The notes: a model not told the origin generated them from the sequence alone. A DNA stretch of 50,351 nucleotides from Bryobacterales bacterium (GCA_022823865.1 JAJEHF010000223.1:1-50351); one strand, 5' to 3'; counted from the stretch's first letter, positions 16,100 through 26,085 are shown. Numbers and translations are program-made.

Positions 16100-17818
16100 T
16101 CAACGCGTCGTCTGCTCACGGATCTGCGTTAGCAGCCGTTGTGCAGCTTGATCGTCCGGGCGCCACGCTAGCACAGCGGCAACCGCTTGGCGGGCGAGCT
16201 TCAGGTCCCCTGCCTTCAGGGCAAGGCCGGCTAGGCTGCGCTGGGCGGGCTCCATACTGGGCGCCAGGTCGACAGCGACCCTCAGCGACGCGATTGCCTC
16301 GTCTCGTCTGTCGCTGGCCTCTAGGAGCAGTCCGCGCCGATAATGCGCCTCCGCACGCTTAGGATTGATCTGCAACCCGCGGTCTATCGACCGAAGTGAA
16401 CCTGTGACGTCACTGCGCGACTGCCACAAGGCAATGCCGTAGTAGAGGTGAGCCTCCTCCGAATCGGGACTGATTTCCGCGGCTTCATGGAACAACTTCG
16501 CAGCTGCCGAGGCGTCCCCGTCCTCGAGGAGCTTCTTTCCTTGCTGTACAAGCAAAATCGCTCGGTTGCTGCGAGCTTGGCGGGCTGCGGCCTTCTTGGA
16601 CTGTTCGCTGGCGGCCAAAGCTTCCGCCTTGCGCCCAGCCCTTTGATATGCCTGCGCTAGATTGCGGTGCGCCTTGACGAGCAGCGGGCTCCGCCGCACC
16701 GCCTCTTCTAGCTGCCTGATGGCACCGTCCAGGTCTTTCAGGCGGAGCAGCGTCGCTCCAAGGGTGTTCCGCGCGTCGGAATCGTTATCGAAGTCGTTAA
16801 CCGCCTGTTCTAGCTCGTCGGCCGCGCCCACCAGGTCGCCGATTTGCTGGAGCGCGGCGCCGAGCGCGCGACGTGCGCCAGGGTAGAGCGGATTCAGTGC
16901 CAGTGCAGCGCGAAAGAGCCGAATCGCTTCCTCCGGCGCCTGACTCTTGGCGAGTGCTAGGCCCAAGTTGTAATGCGTGCCCGGATCGTCCGGCTGTAGT
17001 TCGACCGCAGCCCGCAAGCTGGAGACCGCGCCCGGCAAGTCGTCGAGCTCTGCGAGCAAGATACCGAAGGCCAGTCTAGCCCGTGGGTTGGCCGGCTCCT
17101 GCGCGGTTGCTCGGGCAAGGTGCGCGGCCGCTTCCCGAGCCTTGCCCTCGCGCTGCAACAGCAACGCGAGATTGACGATCGCTTCCGTGAAATCAGGAGA
17201 CTCGCGCACGACTCGCTCGAGCCATCGGCGTGCGCCGAGCGTGTCGCCCCGCTTCCGCAGGGCACGGCTCAACGTATACATGGCTGGTATATGGCCGGGA
17301 GCCACCCTCAGGGCTTGGTGGTACGAAGCGAGGGCGTCGTTGGCCTGCCCGGCCCGTTCTAGTGCCAGTCCGCGCCGGAAGTGTGCTTCCGCGAAGTCTG
17401 GGTCGATCTCAACCGCTGCTTCGAATTCGTCCAGAGCCTGAGCCAGTCTGCCGTGCTCCGCTTGGATGATGCCGATCGCCAAGCGCGAACGTTTGTCTCC
17501 GCCATCTGCCCGGACCGCTGCGTGAAACTGGCCAAGGGCTGCTTGCGGGCTCCCTTCCCGGAGGTAGCGAAATCCCAGCTCGCGGTGTCTTGTCGCAGCG
17601 GCCTTGGACTCCGCGGTCTGTGCCGCGAGTTCGACTCGAGGTGCGATCAGTGCCAGGACTGCAACTGCAAGCGCCATGAAGGCCGCGCCGGCTGCCCGGC
17701 TAGTTGTGCCTCGACGCGGCGTGCCGAACCGCCTGCCTCCGAGCGAGCTGGAGAGGGCTTTGCCCGACGGCTGCGGTGCCGGCAGGCACGGCCTCGCGGT
17801 CGGTCGGTGCCACGTCAC
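16100..17818 (-). CDS. Secreted or membrane-anchored TPR protein
   Basis: A 572-residue protein with an Arg-rich N-terminus, a hydrophobic segment at about 46-62 (AAFMALAVAVLALIAPRVEL) that would serve as signal or anchor, and then almost continuous tetratricopeptide repeats from about 75 to the end. Repeats are recognised by patterns such as AEAHFRRGLALERAGQANDA and GTHYNLGLALAKSQAPEEA. I count more than a dozen. TPR superhelices bind peptides or proteins; no enzymatic domain is attached. The GTG start overlaps the stop of the upstream TPR gene by four bases (GTGA), so the two are made as a coupled pair. In Acidobacteriota such proteins often lie beside CRTAC1 and TonB-receptor genes, as here. 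The binding partner is unknown. Confidence 0.85.
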   Translation of the reverse strand: MTWHRPTARPCLPAPQPSGKALSSSLGGRRFGTPRRGTTSRAAGAAFMALAVAVLALIAPRVELAAQTAESKAAATRHRELGFRYLREGSPQAALGQFHAAVRADGGDKRSRLAIGIIQAEHGRLAQALDEFEAAVEIDPDFAEAHFRRGLALERAGQANDALASYHQALRVAPGHIPAMYTLSRALRKRGDTLGARRWLERVVRESPDFTEAIVNLALLLQREGKAREAAAHLARATAQEPANPRARLAFGILLAELDDLPGAVSSLRAAVELQPDDPGTHYNLGLALAKSQAPEEAIRLFRAALALNPLYPGARRALGAALQQIGDLVGAADELEQAVNDFDNDSDARNTLGATLLRLKDLDGAIRQLEEAVRRSPLLVKAHRNLAQAYQRAGRKAEALAASEQSKKAAARQARSNRAILLVQQGKKLLEDGDASAAAKLFHEAAEISPDSEEAHLYYGIALWQSRSDVTGSLRSIDRGLQINPKRAEAHYRRGLLLEASDRRDEAIASLRVAVDLAPSMEPAQRSLAGLALKAGDLKLARQAVAAVLAWRPDDQAAQRLLTQIREQTTR

Positions 17819-19434
17819 GGCGTGCCTTCGCGGACGATGCGGAGCAGGCCGGCCTTGGTGAACTGCTCGCGATCCTCCGCCTTTTGACGGCCGACCACTG
17901 CGAGCAATTCCTTAGCCCGTTCCGTGTCTCCGAGGCTTCGATGCACGAGAGCTAGCTGGTAGGTTGCGGCCACTGCCGTCGGATCGATTGCACGGGCCTT
18001 CTGGAGGTGCTCGATCGCCTCGTCGAATACGCCGCGCCGGGCCAGCATGCGGCCAAGCAGGAGCCGCGATTGAAACAGCTCCGGATTCAGTGCCACTGAT
18101 CTGCGCACCGCCCGCACGGCTTCTGCTTCGCCCTGCGATCCCGGTTCGACGCCGGAGCGGTGCAGGGCCTCCGCCAAGAACCAGTGGACCAAGTAATCAT
18201 CCAAGGCGCGCTCGCTTCGCTCCCGCAGCACGCTCACGGCTTGCGGGAGCCGATCCTGCTGCATCAAGATCAGCCCGAGCGCTGTGCCGGGCAAGCTCGC
18301 CTCCGGGGCGAGGGCGGTCGCTCGGGCGAACGCTTCCTCGGCGTCTTCGAACCTACCCTTCATGGCCAGGGCGACTCCGCGTTGCAAGTGGAGCCTGTGA
18401 GACTCCGGGACTCGACCGACGGAAATGTCGGCGATCTCGATGCCGAGATCGAAATTCTCGTGATCCAGGCACAGCGCGATCAGGTCCACGTAGTTCGATT
18501 CGTCGTCCGGCGCCAGCTCGGTCGCCGTGCGGAGCGCATCGTAGGCGCTCTTGGTGTCGCCGGAACTCTCGTACGCTTGGGACAGCACGTTGTACAGTTC
18601 TGCCGAGCCGTGGCCAGCTTCCAGCAGCGCCTCGCCGGCTAGCGTGGCCTTTGTGTGTTGCCCACTCTTCAAGTGCGCCAAGACGAGATTGAAGCCCAGC
18701 TCGTAAGGATCGGCGCTGCTTCCGCGGGCCCGCTCGAATTCGCGGGATGCCTCCGCGTACCGCTCGATTCCTGCTAGGACGAGTCCCGCTTGGAAGTGCA
18801 GGTCCGGCGGGGCCGTCGCTGGCAGCTCTTCCAGCGCCTCTGCGGCTCTTGTTGAGTGGCCGGTCCGGACCAGAGCAGCGGCGAAATTTACAAGCAGCCG
18901 CGGGTCTCGCCCCAGCAGGCCGTGGCTTGCCTCGAAATGCGTGACCGCATCGGTGAACTCGCCGTTCGCGAAAGCGATCTCAGCCAGCCCCAGATGGGCG
19001 AACGCAGCTCCGCCCGGGGCGGTGAGTAGCCGCTCGAAATAGGGTCTTGCCGAATTCGGCCGATGCCTCGACATTTCGTGCATTGCGAGATTTCTTAGGG
19101 CTGAGGCGTAGGCGGGCTCCAGTTCGAGCGCACGTCCGAATTGCTCCGCCGCGGCATCGCCTTGGCCGTCCGAAGAGAGGGCGATCCCGAGCGTGTTGTG
19201 CAGTCTGGCGTTGCCGGGGACGGCTGCGACGACTTCGCGCAGCAGCGTGATCGCAGGTGCCCATTCGCCGCGCTCCATGTGCGCCACCGCTTGCGCATAC
19301 CGGTCGCGCGGTGTCTGGGCGGCCGCTCGGTCTTGCGCTCTCGCCAGCCCAGCCAGCACCACGGCCGCGGCGGCCGCAATCTGAACCAGCCGTCGAATGC
19401 CAGCCTTGGGTGTGCCGTTCCAAGCAAGCAGCAC
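17815..19434 (-). CDS. Secreted TPR protein, first of coupled pair
   Basis: A 539-residue protein with a signal peptide (LVQIAAAAAVVLAGLARAQ, cleavage near residue 33-40), then tetratricopeptide repeats across most of its length, for example NARLHNTLGIALSSDGQGDA and SHRLHLQRGVALAMKGRFED. The middle part is less regular. The GTG start is at 19434, with a 280-base divergent gap to the TonB receptor gene. It is the first gene of a two-gene unit, its stop overlapping the next TPR gene's start. Predicted to be periplasmic and to act as a protein-binding scaffold. Neighbourhood suggests it serves the receptor/CRTAC1 system across the divergent promoter, but there is no direct evidence. Confidence 0.85.
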   Translation of the reverse strand: MLLAWNGTPKAGIRRLVQIAAAAAVVLAGLARAQDRAAAQTPRDRYAQAVAHMERGEWAPAITLLREVVAAVPGNARLHNTLGIALSSDGQGDAAAEQFGRALELEPAYASALRNLAMHEMSRHRPNSARPYFERLLTAPGGAAFAHLGLAEIAFANGEFTDAVTHFEASHGLLGRDPRLLVNFAAALVRTGHSTRAAEALEELPATAPPDLHFQAGLVLAGIERYAEASREFERARGSSADPYELGFNLVLAHLKSGQHTKATLAGEALLEAGHGSAELYNVLSQAYESSGDTKSAYDALRTATELAPDDESNYVDLIALCLDHENFDLGIEIADISVGRVPESHRLHLQRGVALAMKGRFEDAEEAFARATALAPEASLPGTALGLILMQQDRLPQAVSVLRERSERALDDYLVHWFLAEALHRSGVEPGSQGEAEAVRAVRRSVALNPELFQSRLLLGRMLARRGVFDEAIEHLQKARAIDPTAVAATYQLALVHRSLGDTERAKELLAVVGRQKAEDREQFTKAGLLRIVREGTP

Positions 19435-19714
19435 GATTCGCTTCTAGCTTACAGTCTTCTCCGGAGCCGTTGTTGACACCATTCCTTCGGGGATTCAAGC
19501 ATTCAATCCGGCCCCGGCTGTCACATCTCGCCTAGAACCATGGAGTGCTGCGTCAGAGGAGGGCCTATGGCCTCGGCAGCGAGGATTTCTGTAGACAGAG
19601 CCCGCAAAGCCACTAAGATAGGGGCGCGGCGCGATGACGGCGTTCCATCCAGCGCATAGCTGGAATGACCAATGCCGCTCCGAATCGCGCTCATGGAATT
19701 GGAGGTAATGCGGT

Positions 19715-22700
19715 ATGACCGAAGACGGCTCGGCGAGGGCTTCCGGCAGCCATGGGGGCTCCCCAACCGGACGGGCTTTCCGTCTCGCGGTGTTATTGGT
19801 GGCGGCTGCGACAGGCTTGCAGGCGCAGTTCAGCAGCATCCTGGAGGGCACGATCACGGATCCGGCCGGAGCGGTCATCCCAGGGGTCCAGGTCGAGATC
19901 GAAGATGTGGACACGGGCACGGTCCGTAGCGCCGAGACATCGGGGGCAGGCCGCTATCGCGCTATCGCGCTGGCAGCCAGCACCTACCGGGTGACGGTCG
20001 GCACCGAGGGCTTCCAGACTTATGTCCAGGAGCGGGTGACGTTGGAAGTCGCCCAGACGACAACCCTCAATATTCAGCTGGAGCTTGGAGCAACGACCGA
20101 AACGGTCAGCGTGACCTCGGAAGCGCCTCTGATCGAGACCGGCGAGGCCAAGGTGTCGGGCCAGATCGCGGAGACCGAGGTGGCGGACCTGCCCTTGGTT
20201 GGACGCAACTTCATGACTCTGGTCGTGTTGACTCCCGGCGTTGTCGGGCTGCCCTCTGGCGGCGGCCAGGCCTACGCGCAGGCGACGGGCGATATTTTCT
20301 CCGCAGAGTACGGCGTCAACCTGAGCGGGAATGGCCAGCGGGCCGAGTCCAACAGCTTCAACGTCGACGGCGCGTCGGTCAATGCCAGTCCCCGCGGCGG
20401 CGTGGTCAATCACAATCCCAACGCCGATTCGGTGCAGGAACTCCGGGTGTCGGTCAATAACTTTTCCGCAGAATACGGGCGGAATTCCTCGGTCCTGGTC
20501 AACGTGGTCACCAAGTCGGGCACCAACGAGGTCCACGGCACTCTGGGCTGGTACCACACCAACAACGTCCTGCAGAAGCCCAATCGGTTCCAAGCCGCCG
20601 GCGTGCCGGTCTTTCGGCGCAACGAGGCCAATTGGAGCCTTGGCGCGCCGATCATCAAGAACCGCACGTTTGCGTTTGCGTCGATGGACATCCTGAGGTC
20701 CGGCGTCGGTGCCGGGTTCAGCAGGACCGTCGTGAGTCGGGAGTTCGCCAATCTGGTCCGCGAGCGGCATCCGAACAACATCGGTGCCATGGTCATGAAC
20801 GAATTTCCGGACATCTTGGTGGGCAAGAGTGTTGCGCAGACGGCGGGCAGCTTGCTCGGCTCCGATTGCAGCGGGTCGGAGGGGATCTCCACGCCGGTCG
20901 GTGCGCTTCCTTGCGACTTCCCGGTAACCGAGCGCGGATCCTTCGCGCAGACCCTGCCGCGCGATGGCATGCAGTGGACGCTACGCATCGACCACAACTT
21001 TAACGAGAGCAAGGATCGCATCTACGGCAGCGTAGCCCGCACGACGAATCAGCAGGTGCTGTTCGGCAATCCCTCTGTGTATCCCGCCTTCACGAACATG
21101 CAGGAGCAATGGACCGCGTTCGCCAATCTGAACTGGACGCGGATCATTTCGACCAACGTGATCAACGAGGCCTCGTGGTCGTGGCAGCACGCTGAGGGTG
21201 ACGCCCCCATCGGCCGAGGCGAGATCCCTAGAATCAACGTGCCCGGAATCGAGGGCTACGGACAGGGTTTTTCCGACGCGGTGTTCATCCAGAACAACCA
21301 GCAGTGGCGAAATGTCACAACGTGGAACAAGGGGTCGCACTCCTTCAAATTCGGCGGCAACTTCAACTGTGACAGCGGGTGTCCGGGCGCGGGGGCACTG
21401 TTCGCTGCAGTGTGGGAGCGCCCGAATTACGGATTCAACAGCCTCTGGGACTTCGCTCTCGACGATCCGTTCTCGCACGGGAATATCGGCTTCGATCCGG
21501 CCACGGGCGACGCCAGGGGATTCGACTTCAGGCCGCGCTTCACCAACTGGGGCTTCTTCATTAACGACGACTGGAAGGTGCGGCCGAACTTGACGATCAG
21601 CTGGGGCGCACGCTGGGAAGCATTCCCGGTTCCGACTGATCTAGACGGGATTTTTGTTGGAGCGAACTTCCGCGGCGGCAGCACCTTTGCGGAGAGGATT
21701 GCCGATGTGGGGGTGCGGCGGGGCCCGCCCCTGAACTCAACCGACATGAACAACATAGCGCCCCGCATAGGCATCGCTTGGGATCCGACAGGCCAAGGCA
21801 AGATGTCGATTCGCGCGGGCAGCGGCGTATTTTACGACCGCCCGGGCGGCCAGTTCTATCGGGACTGCTGCACAAGCCTGCCGATCTTCGCGGTCGCCAA
21901 TGTGAACAAGCAGACAGACGCCAAACCGGTCTACGGCCTTAGCAGCACGAACGAGTCGCCGTGGATGTTCCCCCGGCCTCCGGACCTGCAGGTCGGTTTG
22001 GACGAACGGGGCGGCCTGATCGGCGTTCCCGCAGAGATTCAGATCTGGGAGCCTGACCTGAAGAACCAATACGCGATCAACTGGTTCTTCGGCCTCCAAT
22101 ACGCGTTGGGCAGGGACTGGGCTGTCGAGGCGAACTACGTGGGATCGCAGGGAACCAAGCTGTACCAGAACTACGAGGTGAACCGCTTCGCGGGCGACCT
22201 GCTCGACGGACGCTTGGACCGCCTGAATCCCAGTTTCGGCAATATCCTGTACGGACAGAATAACGGCAAGTCCTACTACCAGGGGATGAATATGAGCCTG
22301 AGGAAGCGCTTTGCGCAAGGCCTGCTGTTCCAAGGGGCCTACACCTTTGGCAAGGCGATCGATACGGGCAGCAGCTTTTCTGGAGAGCACTTGGTGGAGC
22401 TGACAGACATGCGGCTGAATCGGGGACGTTCTCGCTTCGACGTGCGCCACAAGTACGCCATGAGCTTGATCTTCGAAATCCCCTCGCCAATCCGCACTGG
22501 CGTTGGCAAGGCGATTCTCGGCGACTGGCAAGTAGGCATCACCACGATTCTGCAGAGCGGCTCCCCGTTCAACGTGTCTTGCGGGCTTCCGTTCCAGCCT
22601 GTGTTTGACGACAACGGTACTCTGATCGGCAACAACGGCTGTGACTTCAATGCCGATGGATTCAACAACGACCGCCCCGACGAGCCGTCGTTCGGCGACA

Positions 22701-23032
22701 CAGTCCAGGGAGCGACCAAGGACGACTACATCAACGGATTGTTCACGGCTAGCGACTTCCCGAAGCCGCAGACCGTCAGGCCTGGTTCGCTCGGGCGCAA
22801 CACGTTCAGCAATCCGGGCTATAACAACACCGATCTGAACATATTGCGGCAGATTCCCGTGCCGTTGCTCGGCGAAGCAGGGCGGATCGATCTCCGCGCT
22901 GAGTTCTTCAACGTGTTCAATGTGGAGAATCTCGGCTCAGTTTCCGGAAGCCTGCAGAGCGGGAATTTCGGCCGGGTCACGAACACGTTCAGCGCGCGCA
23001 GCATCCAGTTTGGCGTGAAGGTGGTCTTCTAG
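19715..23032 (+). CDS. TonB-dependent receptor, Oar-like with regulatory domain
   Basis: A 1105-residue outer-membrane protein. A signal peptide ends near residue 36 (LLVAAATGLQAQ). Residues about 40-125 form a carboxypeptidase-regulatory-like beta-sandwich (ILEGTITDPAGAVIPGVQVE), the hallmark of Acidobacteriota Oar-like receptors. A plug domain follows with the pattern LPLVGRNFMTLVVLTPGVVG and NSFNVDGASVN, then a long beta-barrel rich in aromatic and Asn/Gly turns. The final strand is FSARSIQFGVKVVF, ending in Phe as expected for barrel insertion by Bam. GGAGG lies about 10 bases before the ATG. The substrate is unknown; this class is thought to import oligosaccharides or peptides, or act in adhesion. 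A strong hairpin 19 bases after the stop probably ends the transcript. The next gene encodes a CRTAC1 protein. Confidence 0.92.
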   Translation: MTEDGSARASGSHGGSPTGRAFRLAVLLVAAATGLQAQFSSILEGTITDPAGAVIPGVQVEIEDVDTGTVRSAETSGAGRYRAIALAASTYRVTVGTEGFQTYVQERVTLEVAQTTTLNIQLELGATTETVSVTSEAPLIETGEAKVSGQIAETEVADLPLVGRNFMTLVVLTPGVVGLPSGGGQAYAQATGDIFSAEYGVNLSGNGQRAESNSFNVDGASVNASPRGGVVNHNPNADSVQELRVSVNNFSAEYGRNSSVLVNVVTKSGTNEVHGTLGWYHTNNVLQKPNRFQAAGVPVFRRNEANWSLGAPIIKNRTFAFASMDILRSGVGAGFSRTVVSREFANLVRERHPNNIGAMVMNEFPDILVGKSVAQTAGSLLGSDCSGSEGISTPVGALPCDFPVTERGSFAQTLPRDGMQWTLRIDHNFNESKDRIYGSVARTTNQQVLFGNPSVYPAFTNMQEQWTAFANLNWTRIISTNVINEASWSWQHAEGDAPIGRGEIPRINVPGIEGYGQGFSDAVFIQNNQQWRNVTTWNKGSHSFKFGGNFNCDSGCPGAGALFAAVWERPNYGFNSLWDFALDDPFSHGNIGFDPATGDARGFDFRPRFTNWGFFINDDWKVRPNLTISWGARWEAFPVPTDLDGIFVGANFRGGSTFAERIADVGVRRGPPLNSTDMNNIAPRIGIAWDPTGQGKMSIRAGSGVFYDRPGGQFYRDCCTSLPIFAVANVNKQTDAKPVYGLSSTNESPWMFPRPPDLQVGLDERGGLIGVPAEIQIWEPDLKNQYAINWFFGLQYALGRDWAVEANYVGSQGTKLYQNYEVNRFAGDLLDGRLDRLNPSFGNILYGQNNGKSYYQGMNMSLRKRFAQGLLFQGAYTFGKAIDTGSSFSGEHLVELTDMRLNRGRSRFDVRHKYAMSLIFEIPSPIRTGVGKAILGDWQVGITTILQSGSPFNVSCGLPFQPVFDDNGTLIGNNGCDFNADGFNNDRPDEPSFGDTVQGATKDDYINGLFTASDFPKPQTVRPGSLGRNTFSNPGYNNTDLNILRQIPVPLLGEAGRIDLRAEFFNVFNVENLGSVSGSLQSGNFGRVTNTFSARSIQFGVKVVF

Positions 23033-23050
23033 CTCCGCAGCATGCAGCGA

Positions 23051-23083
23051 GGAGGGGTCCCGTTGCGGAATCGGAACCCCTCC
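23051..23083 (+). terminator. Hairpin after TonB receptor gene
   Basis: GGAGGGGT at 23051-23058 pairs perfectly with ACCCCTCC at 23076-23083. Three further base pairs (CCG/CGG type) follow beyond one mismatch, leaving a nine-base loop. It starts 19 bases after the receptor stop codon. There is no T run, so it may end transcription with factor help or protect the 3' end. Confidence 0.6.
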
Positions 23084-23223
23084 AACTCTCGGCTGGGGCC
23101 GAGTCACGCAGCTAGGGCTGCGACCCGACGCACTTTGGCTGGGGCAGCAGTCGGAGTGGTGGGGCGAGTCGGCGCTCGTCCGCTATCAAACATTGGCGCT
23201 ATCGTTGCAGACTGAAGGCAGCG

Positions 23224-25032
23224 ATGTCACTCACGACTAGCGGGCCCGAACGGGTGGCGGTCGAGCGCGGGCCGTTCACGTCGCACTCGGTCGCTCAGAA
23301 ATTTGGCTTCGCTCGGATTACCCTCTTGGTCCTCGCCTGCGCGCTGTCAGCGCTGCTGGCGGCGGACACTGAGCACGATCGGTCAGGCCCGCCGGTTCAG
23401 TTCGTGGACGCCACGAGCGAGTCCGGAATCTCTTTCGTCCACGAGAACGCAGCAAGCGCTGAGAAGTTCTTGATCGAAACGATGGGTGGTGCTGCCGCAT
23501 GGCTGGACTACGATGGCGACGGCCTGCTGGATTTCTATATCGCGAACAGTTCTGGTACCGAAGCGTTTGAACCAAGCGAGCCGTTGCGAGGTGCCCTTTA
23601 TCGCAATTTGGGTAACGGTAAGTTTGCGGATGTGACCGGCGTGGCGCTCGTCGGAGCGGAGGGGCTGTTCGGCATGGGTGTCGCTGTCGGCGACTACGAC
23701 AACGACGGCGCCCCCGACTTGGTCGTGACCGGATTCGCTCGGTCCGTGCTCTACCGCAACGACGGGGAGGGGGCCTTCCAAGACGCGACGCAGGCGGCGG
23801 GAGTGTCCAACGCAGGCAAGTGGGGATCGAGCGCCGCATGGTTCGACTACGACAACGACGGCCTACTCGATCTGGTGATCGTCAATTACTTGGAATGGTC
23901 TGCCGAGCGCAACTTCTATTGCGGGGAGCGCCGTCCCGGCTATCGCTCCTACTGCCATCCGAACAGGTACTTGGGACAAGAGCCGACCCTCTTTCGAAAC
24001 AGGGGCGACGGCGGGTTCGACGACGTGACCCAAGACACGGGCCTGGCGGGGCATGCGGGCAACGGCTTGGGGGTGGTGTGCTTTGACTACGACCGGGACG
24101 GCTGGATGGACATCTTCATCGCTAACGATTCCATGCCGAACTTCCTGTTCCGCAACATCGAGGGCAGGAAGTTCGAGGAAGTGGCATACATCGCGGGCGT
24201 GGCTCTGGGCGAGAACGGCGAGGCGGAAGCGGGGATGGGAGTGGACGCGGCGGACTACGACGGCGATGGCTGGCCCGATCTGTACATGACGCACCTGGAC
24301 TTCGAATTCGACCGGCTGTATCGCAACGGCCGGGACGGCAGCTTCCTGGATGCAACGTTCGAGGACGGTATCGGATACGCGACCTTTGACGTCAGCGGCT
24401 TCGGGACTCGCTTTGTGGACTATGACAACGATGGCTGGCGCGACCTCTTCGTCGCGAACGGTCACGTGCTCGACAATATCGAACTCTTCCACGAGGGCAC
24501 TCGCTATCAAGAGAAGAAGCTGGTGTTCCGGAATATCGGGGGCAAGTTCGAGGAAGTTGGGGAGCGGCTCGGCGCGGACATCGCCCGGCCTCGGGTCAGC
24601 CGGGGGGCCGCATTCGCCGATTACGACAACGATGGCGACATCGACGTGCTAGTAGCCAACAACGGCCAGGAGCCGCAGTTGCTGCGCAACGAGGGCGGCA
24701 ACCGAAGGAACTGGCTGCAGGTGCGGTTGGTTGGGCAGCTATCCAATCGGGACGGTATCGGAGCGCGGGTCACGGTCTCGTCGGGCGGAGTCACCCAGGT
24801 TGCCGAGCGTACTGGTGGCGGCAGTTACCAGTCTGCCCACGACCCGCGGCTGCACTTCGGGCTAGGCGATCAAGATCAGGCCGAGCGAGTTGAGGTCGTA
24901 TGGCCGAGCGGCCGCGCGGACGGGTTTGAGGGAGTCCTCGCGAACAGAGTGTTGGTTGTCCGCGAGGGAGAGAGCCCGATTAGCTCAAGTCCAATCTCGC
25001 CTGGTGAATCGTCCGTGGGATTACCGCTCTAG
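23224..25032 (+). CDS. CRTAC1-family FG-GAP/ASPIC-UnbV secreted protein
   Basis: A 602-residue exported protein. A hydrophobic segment at about 33-47 (ITLLVLACALSALLAA) acts as signal. From about residue 60 there are repeated VCBS/FG-GAP units with calcium-binding loops such as DYDGDGLLDFYIANS, DYDNDGAPDLVV and DYDNDGWRDLFVANGH, forming a beta-propeller. The last 120 residues are the ASPIC/UnbV domain (NWLQVRLVGQLSNRDGIGAR, then VEVVWPSGRADGFEGV). Such proteins are thought to be surface or periplasmic binding proteins, named after animal CRTAC1; no catalytic activity is established. It follows the TonB receptor by 191 bases across a hairpin, so it may have its own promoter. A second CRTAC1 gene lies convergent with the second receptor at the right of the window, so the pairing recurs. 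Confidence 0.92.
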   Translation: MSLTTSGPERVAVERGPFTSHSVAQKFGFARITLLVLACALSALLAADTEHDRSGPPVQFVDATSESGISFVHENAASAEKFLIETMGGAAAWLDYDGDGLLDFYIANSSGTEAFEPSEPLRGALYRNLGNGKFADVTGVALVGAEGLFGMGVAVGDYDNDGAPDLVVTGFARSVLYRNDGEGAFQDATQAAGVSNAGKWGSSAAWFDYDNDGLLDLVIVNYLEWSAERNFYCGERRPGYRSYCHPNRYLGQEPTLFRNRGDGGFDDVTQDTGLAGHAGNGLGVVCFDYDRDGWMDIFIANDSMPNFLFRNIEGRKFEEVAYIAGVALGENGEAEAGMGVDAADYDGDGWPDLYMTHLDFEFDRLYRNGRDGSFLDATFEDGIGYATFDVSGFGTRFVDYDNDGWRDLFVANGHVLDNIELFHEGTRYQEKKLVFRNIGGKFEEVGERLGADIARPRVSRGAAFADYDNDGDIDVLVANNGQEPQLLRNEGGNRRNWLQVRLVGQLSNRDGIGARVTVSSGGVTQVAERTGGGSYQSAHDPRLHFGLGDQDQAERVEVVWPSGRADGFEGVLANRVLVVREGESPISSSPISPGESSVGLPL

Positions 25033-25097
25033 GCTGGACTTGAGACGGCGCTTGCATTGACCACAGTCGAACGCCAACCAAATCGTCTTGGGGGAAA

Positions 25098-25334
25098 ATG
25101 TACTTTGCCGCGTTCGCGTACGTGCTTTTGGAGATCCTGCGGCGCTGGGGCTTTCCGGGCAAGCGGTTGGCGCGAGCGAAATGCGGCACGATCCGCCTGA
25201 AGTTTCTCAAGCTCGGCGTGCGGATCCGGGCCAGCGCGCGGGCGGTGCGGCTGTCGTCCGACGAGGGCTTCCCGGAAGCGGGTCTGTCCCAGCAGGTGCT
25301 GGCGCGCATCCAGAACCTGCCCCAGCGCTGCTAG
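25098..25334 (+). pseudogene. IS1380-type transposase C-terminal fragment
   Basis: A 78-residue open frame matching the C-terminus of IS1380-family DDE transposases as I remember them: MYFAAFAYVLLEILRR, then RAKCGTIRLKFLKLGVRI with the usual basic helix and a closing LSQQVLARIQNL. Just upstream another frame reads RQPNRLG, like the family's RANQLRL, so the remnant is also frameshifted. The DDE catalytic residues, the N-terminus and clear terminal repeats are missing. It starts about 65 bases after the CRTAC1 gene. It marks an old insertion and deletion event and is not expected to be functional. Confidence 0.8.
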
Positions 25335-25631
25335 CTGCCGTAATTGAGATCATCGTCGCGAGCCGCGAAGGAGTTCGCCGGGATCACTGCGTCGCACGGT
25401 CAACTGGGCCGGCCGAACCAGCGGCAATCACACTGGATCTGCCAGCCTAGCCCAAGCATTTGCCCAGATCCGTGGCCCCACGCTGCTTTGCGAGGTGATC
25501 CAGATACTCATGGCTGATCAAACCCCTGAGAATCCATCACTCGTGAGAAGGTCAGGCTAGCGGCGATCCTGTCCGCCGGGCCACTGGTTGGTCAGTAGAT
25601 CATCGATGCCTCCCGGGTGCGCGAGGATTGG
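25335..25631. other. Intergenic, no gene seen
   Basis: About 300 bases between the transposase remnant and the end of the PIN toxin gene. No open frame with family-like sequence, no strong hairpin and no second transposon end were seen. It may contain the rest of the decayed element. Confidence 0.45.
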
Positions 25632-26084
25632 TCACTCGTTTCCGGTGAGCTGCTGGACTGGATCGATCATCGTCAGGAAAGGGAAACGGCGAAAATCGCT
25701 GTCGCGGGTACAGATTCGGCTAACGCCGTGCTCGCGCATCAGGACGGCAATGTGGAGATCGTGCATTGAATTCCCGCGCAGGTCTGGCAGTTCCGACATT
25801 ACTTGTGCCAAGACTGCTGCGTGACGAGGAGTTGAAATCAGCAGGTCGAATCCGGGTGATGCCAGCAAGTCGGAGAGATAGCGATGAGCCTCTTTCGGAC
25901 TCCAAGGTGCTCTAAGCACGCGAGGGTGCGTCGTCACTCTCAGGAACTCGTAACACACGCTCCAAGTAAGGAACGCCGGAGAAGGGTCCCTGCGCGCCTC
26001 TGCGAGCCACTGGCTACATGGGAGATGAAACGCTGAATCCTTGTTGGCAGCGTATACAAGGACGTTCGTATCGAACAACAGCAC
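25632..26084 (-). CDS. PIN-domain toxin (VapC-like ribonuclease)
   Basis: A 150-residue PIN-domain protein, the toxin half of a type II toxin-antitoxin pair. Acidic metal-binding residues lie at the expected places: Asp5 in MLLFDTNVLVYA, Glu46 in CYEFLRV, Asp109 in MHDLHIA, and Asp128/Asp130 in CTRDSDFRRF. These would hold Mg2+ for RNA cleavage, with tRNA or rRNA as the common VapC targets. The GTG start lies one base after the antitoxin stop (TAG, T, GTG), so the two are translationally coupled. The motif set is complete, so the toxin is probably active. It sits next to a transposase remnant, in keeping with a mobile accessory module. Confidence 0.9.
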   Translation of the reverse strand: MLLFDTNVLVYAANKDSAFHLPCSQWLAEARRDPSPAFLTWSVCYEFLRVTTHPRVLRAPWSPKEAHRYLSDLLASPGFDLLISTPRHAAVLAQVMSELPDLRGNSMHDLHIAVLMREHGVSRICTRDSDFRRFPFLTMIDPVQQLTGNE

Positions 26085-26085
26085 A

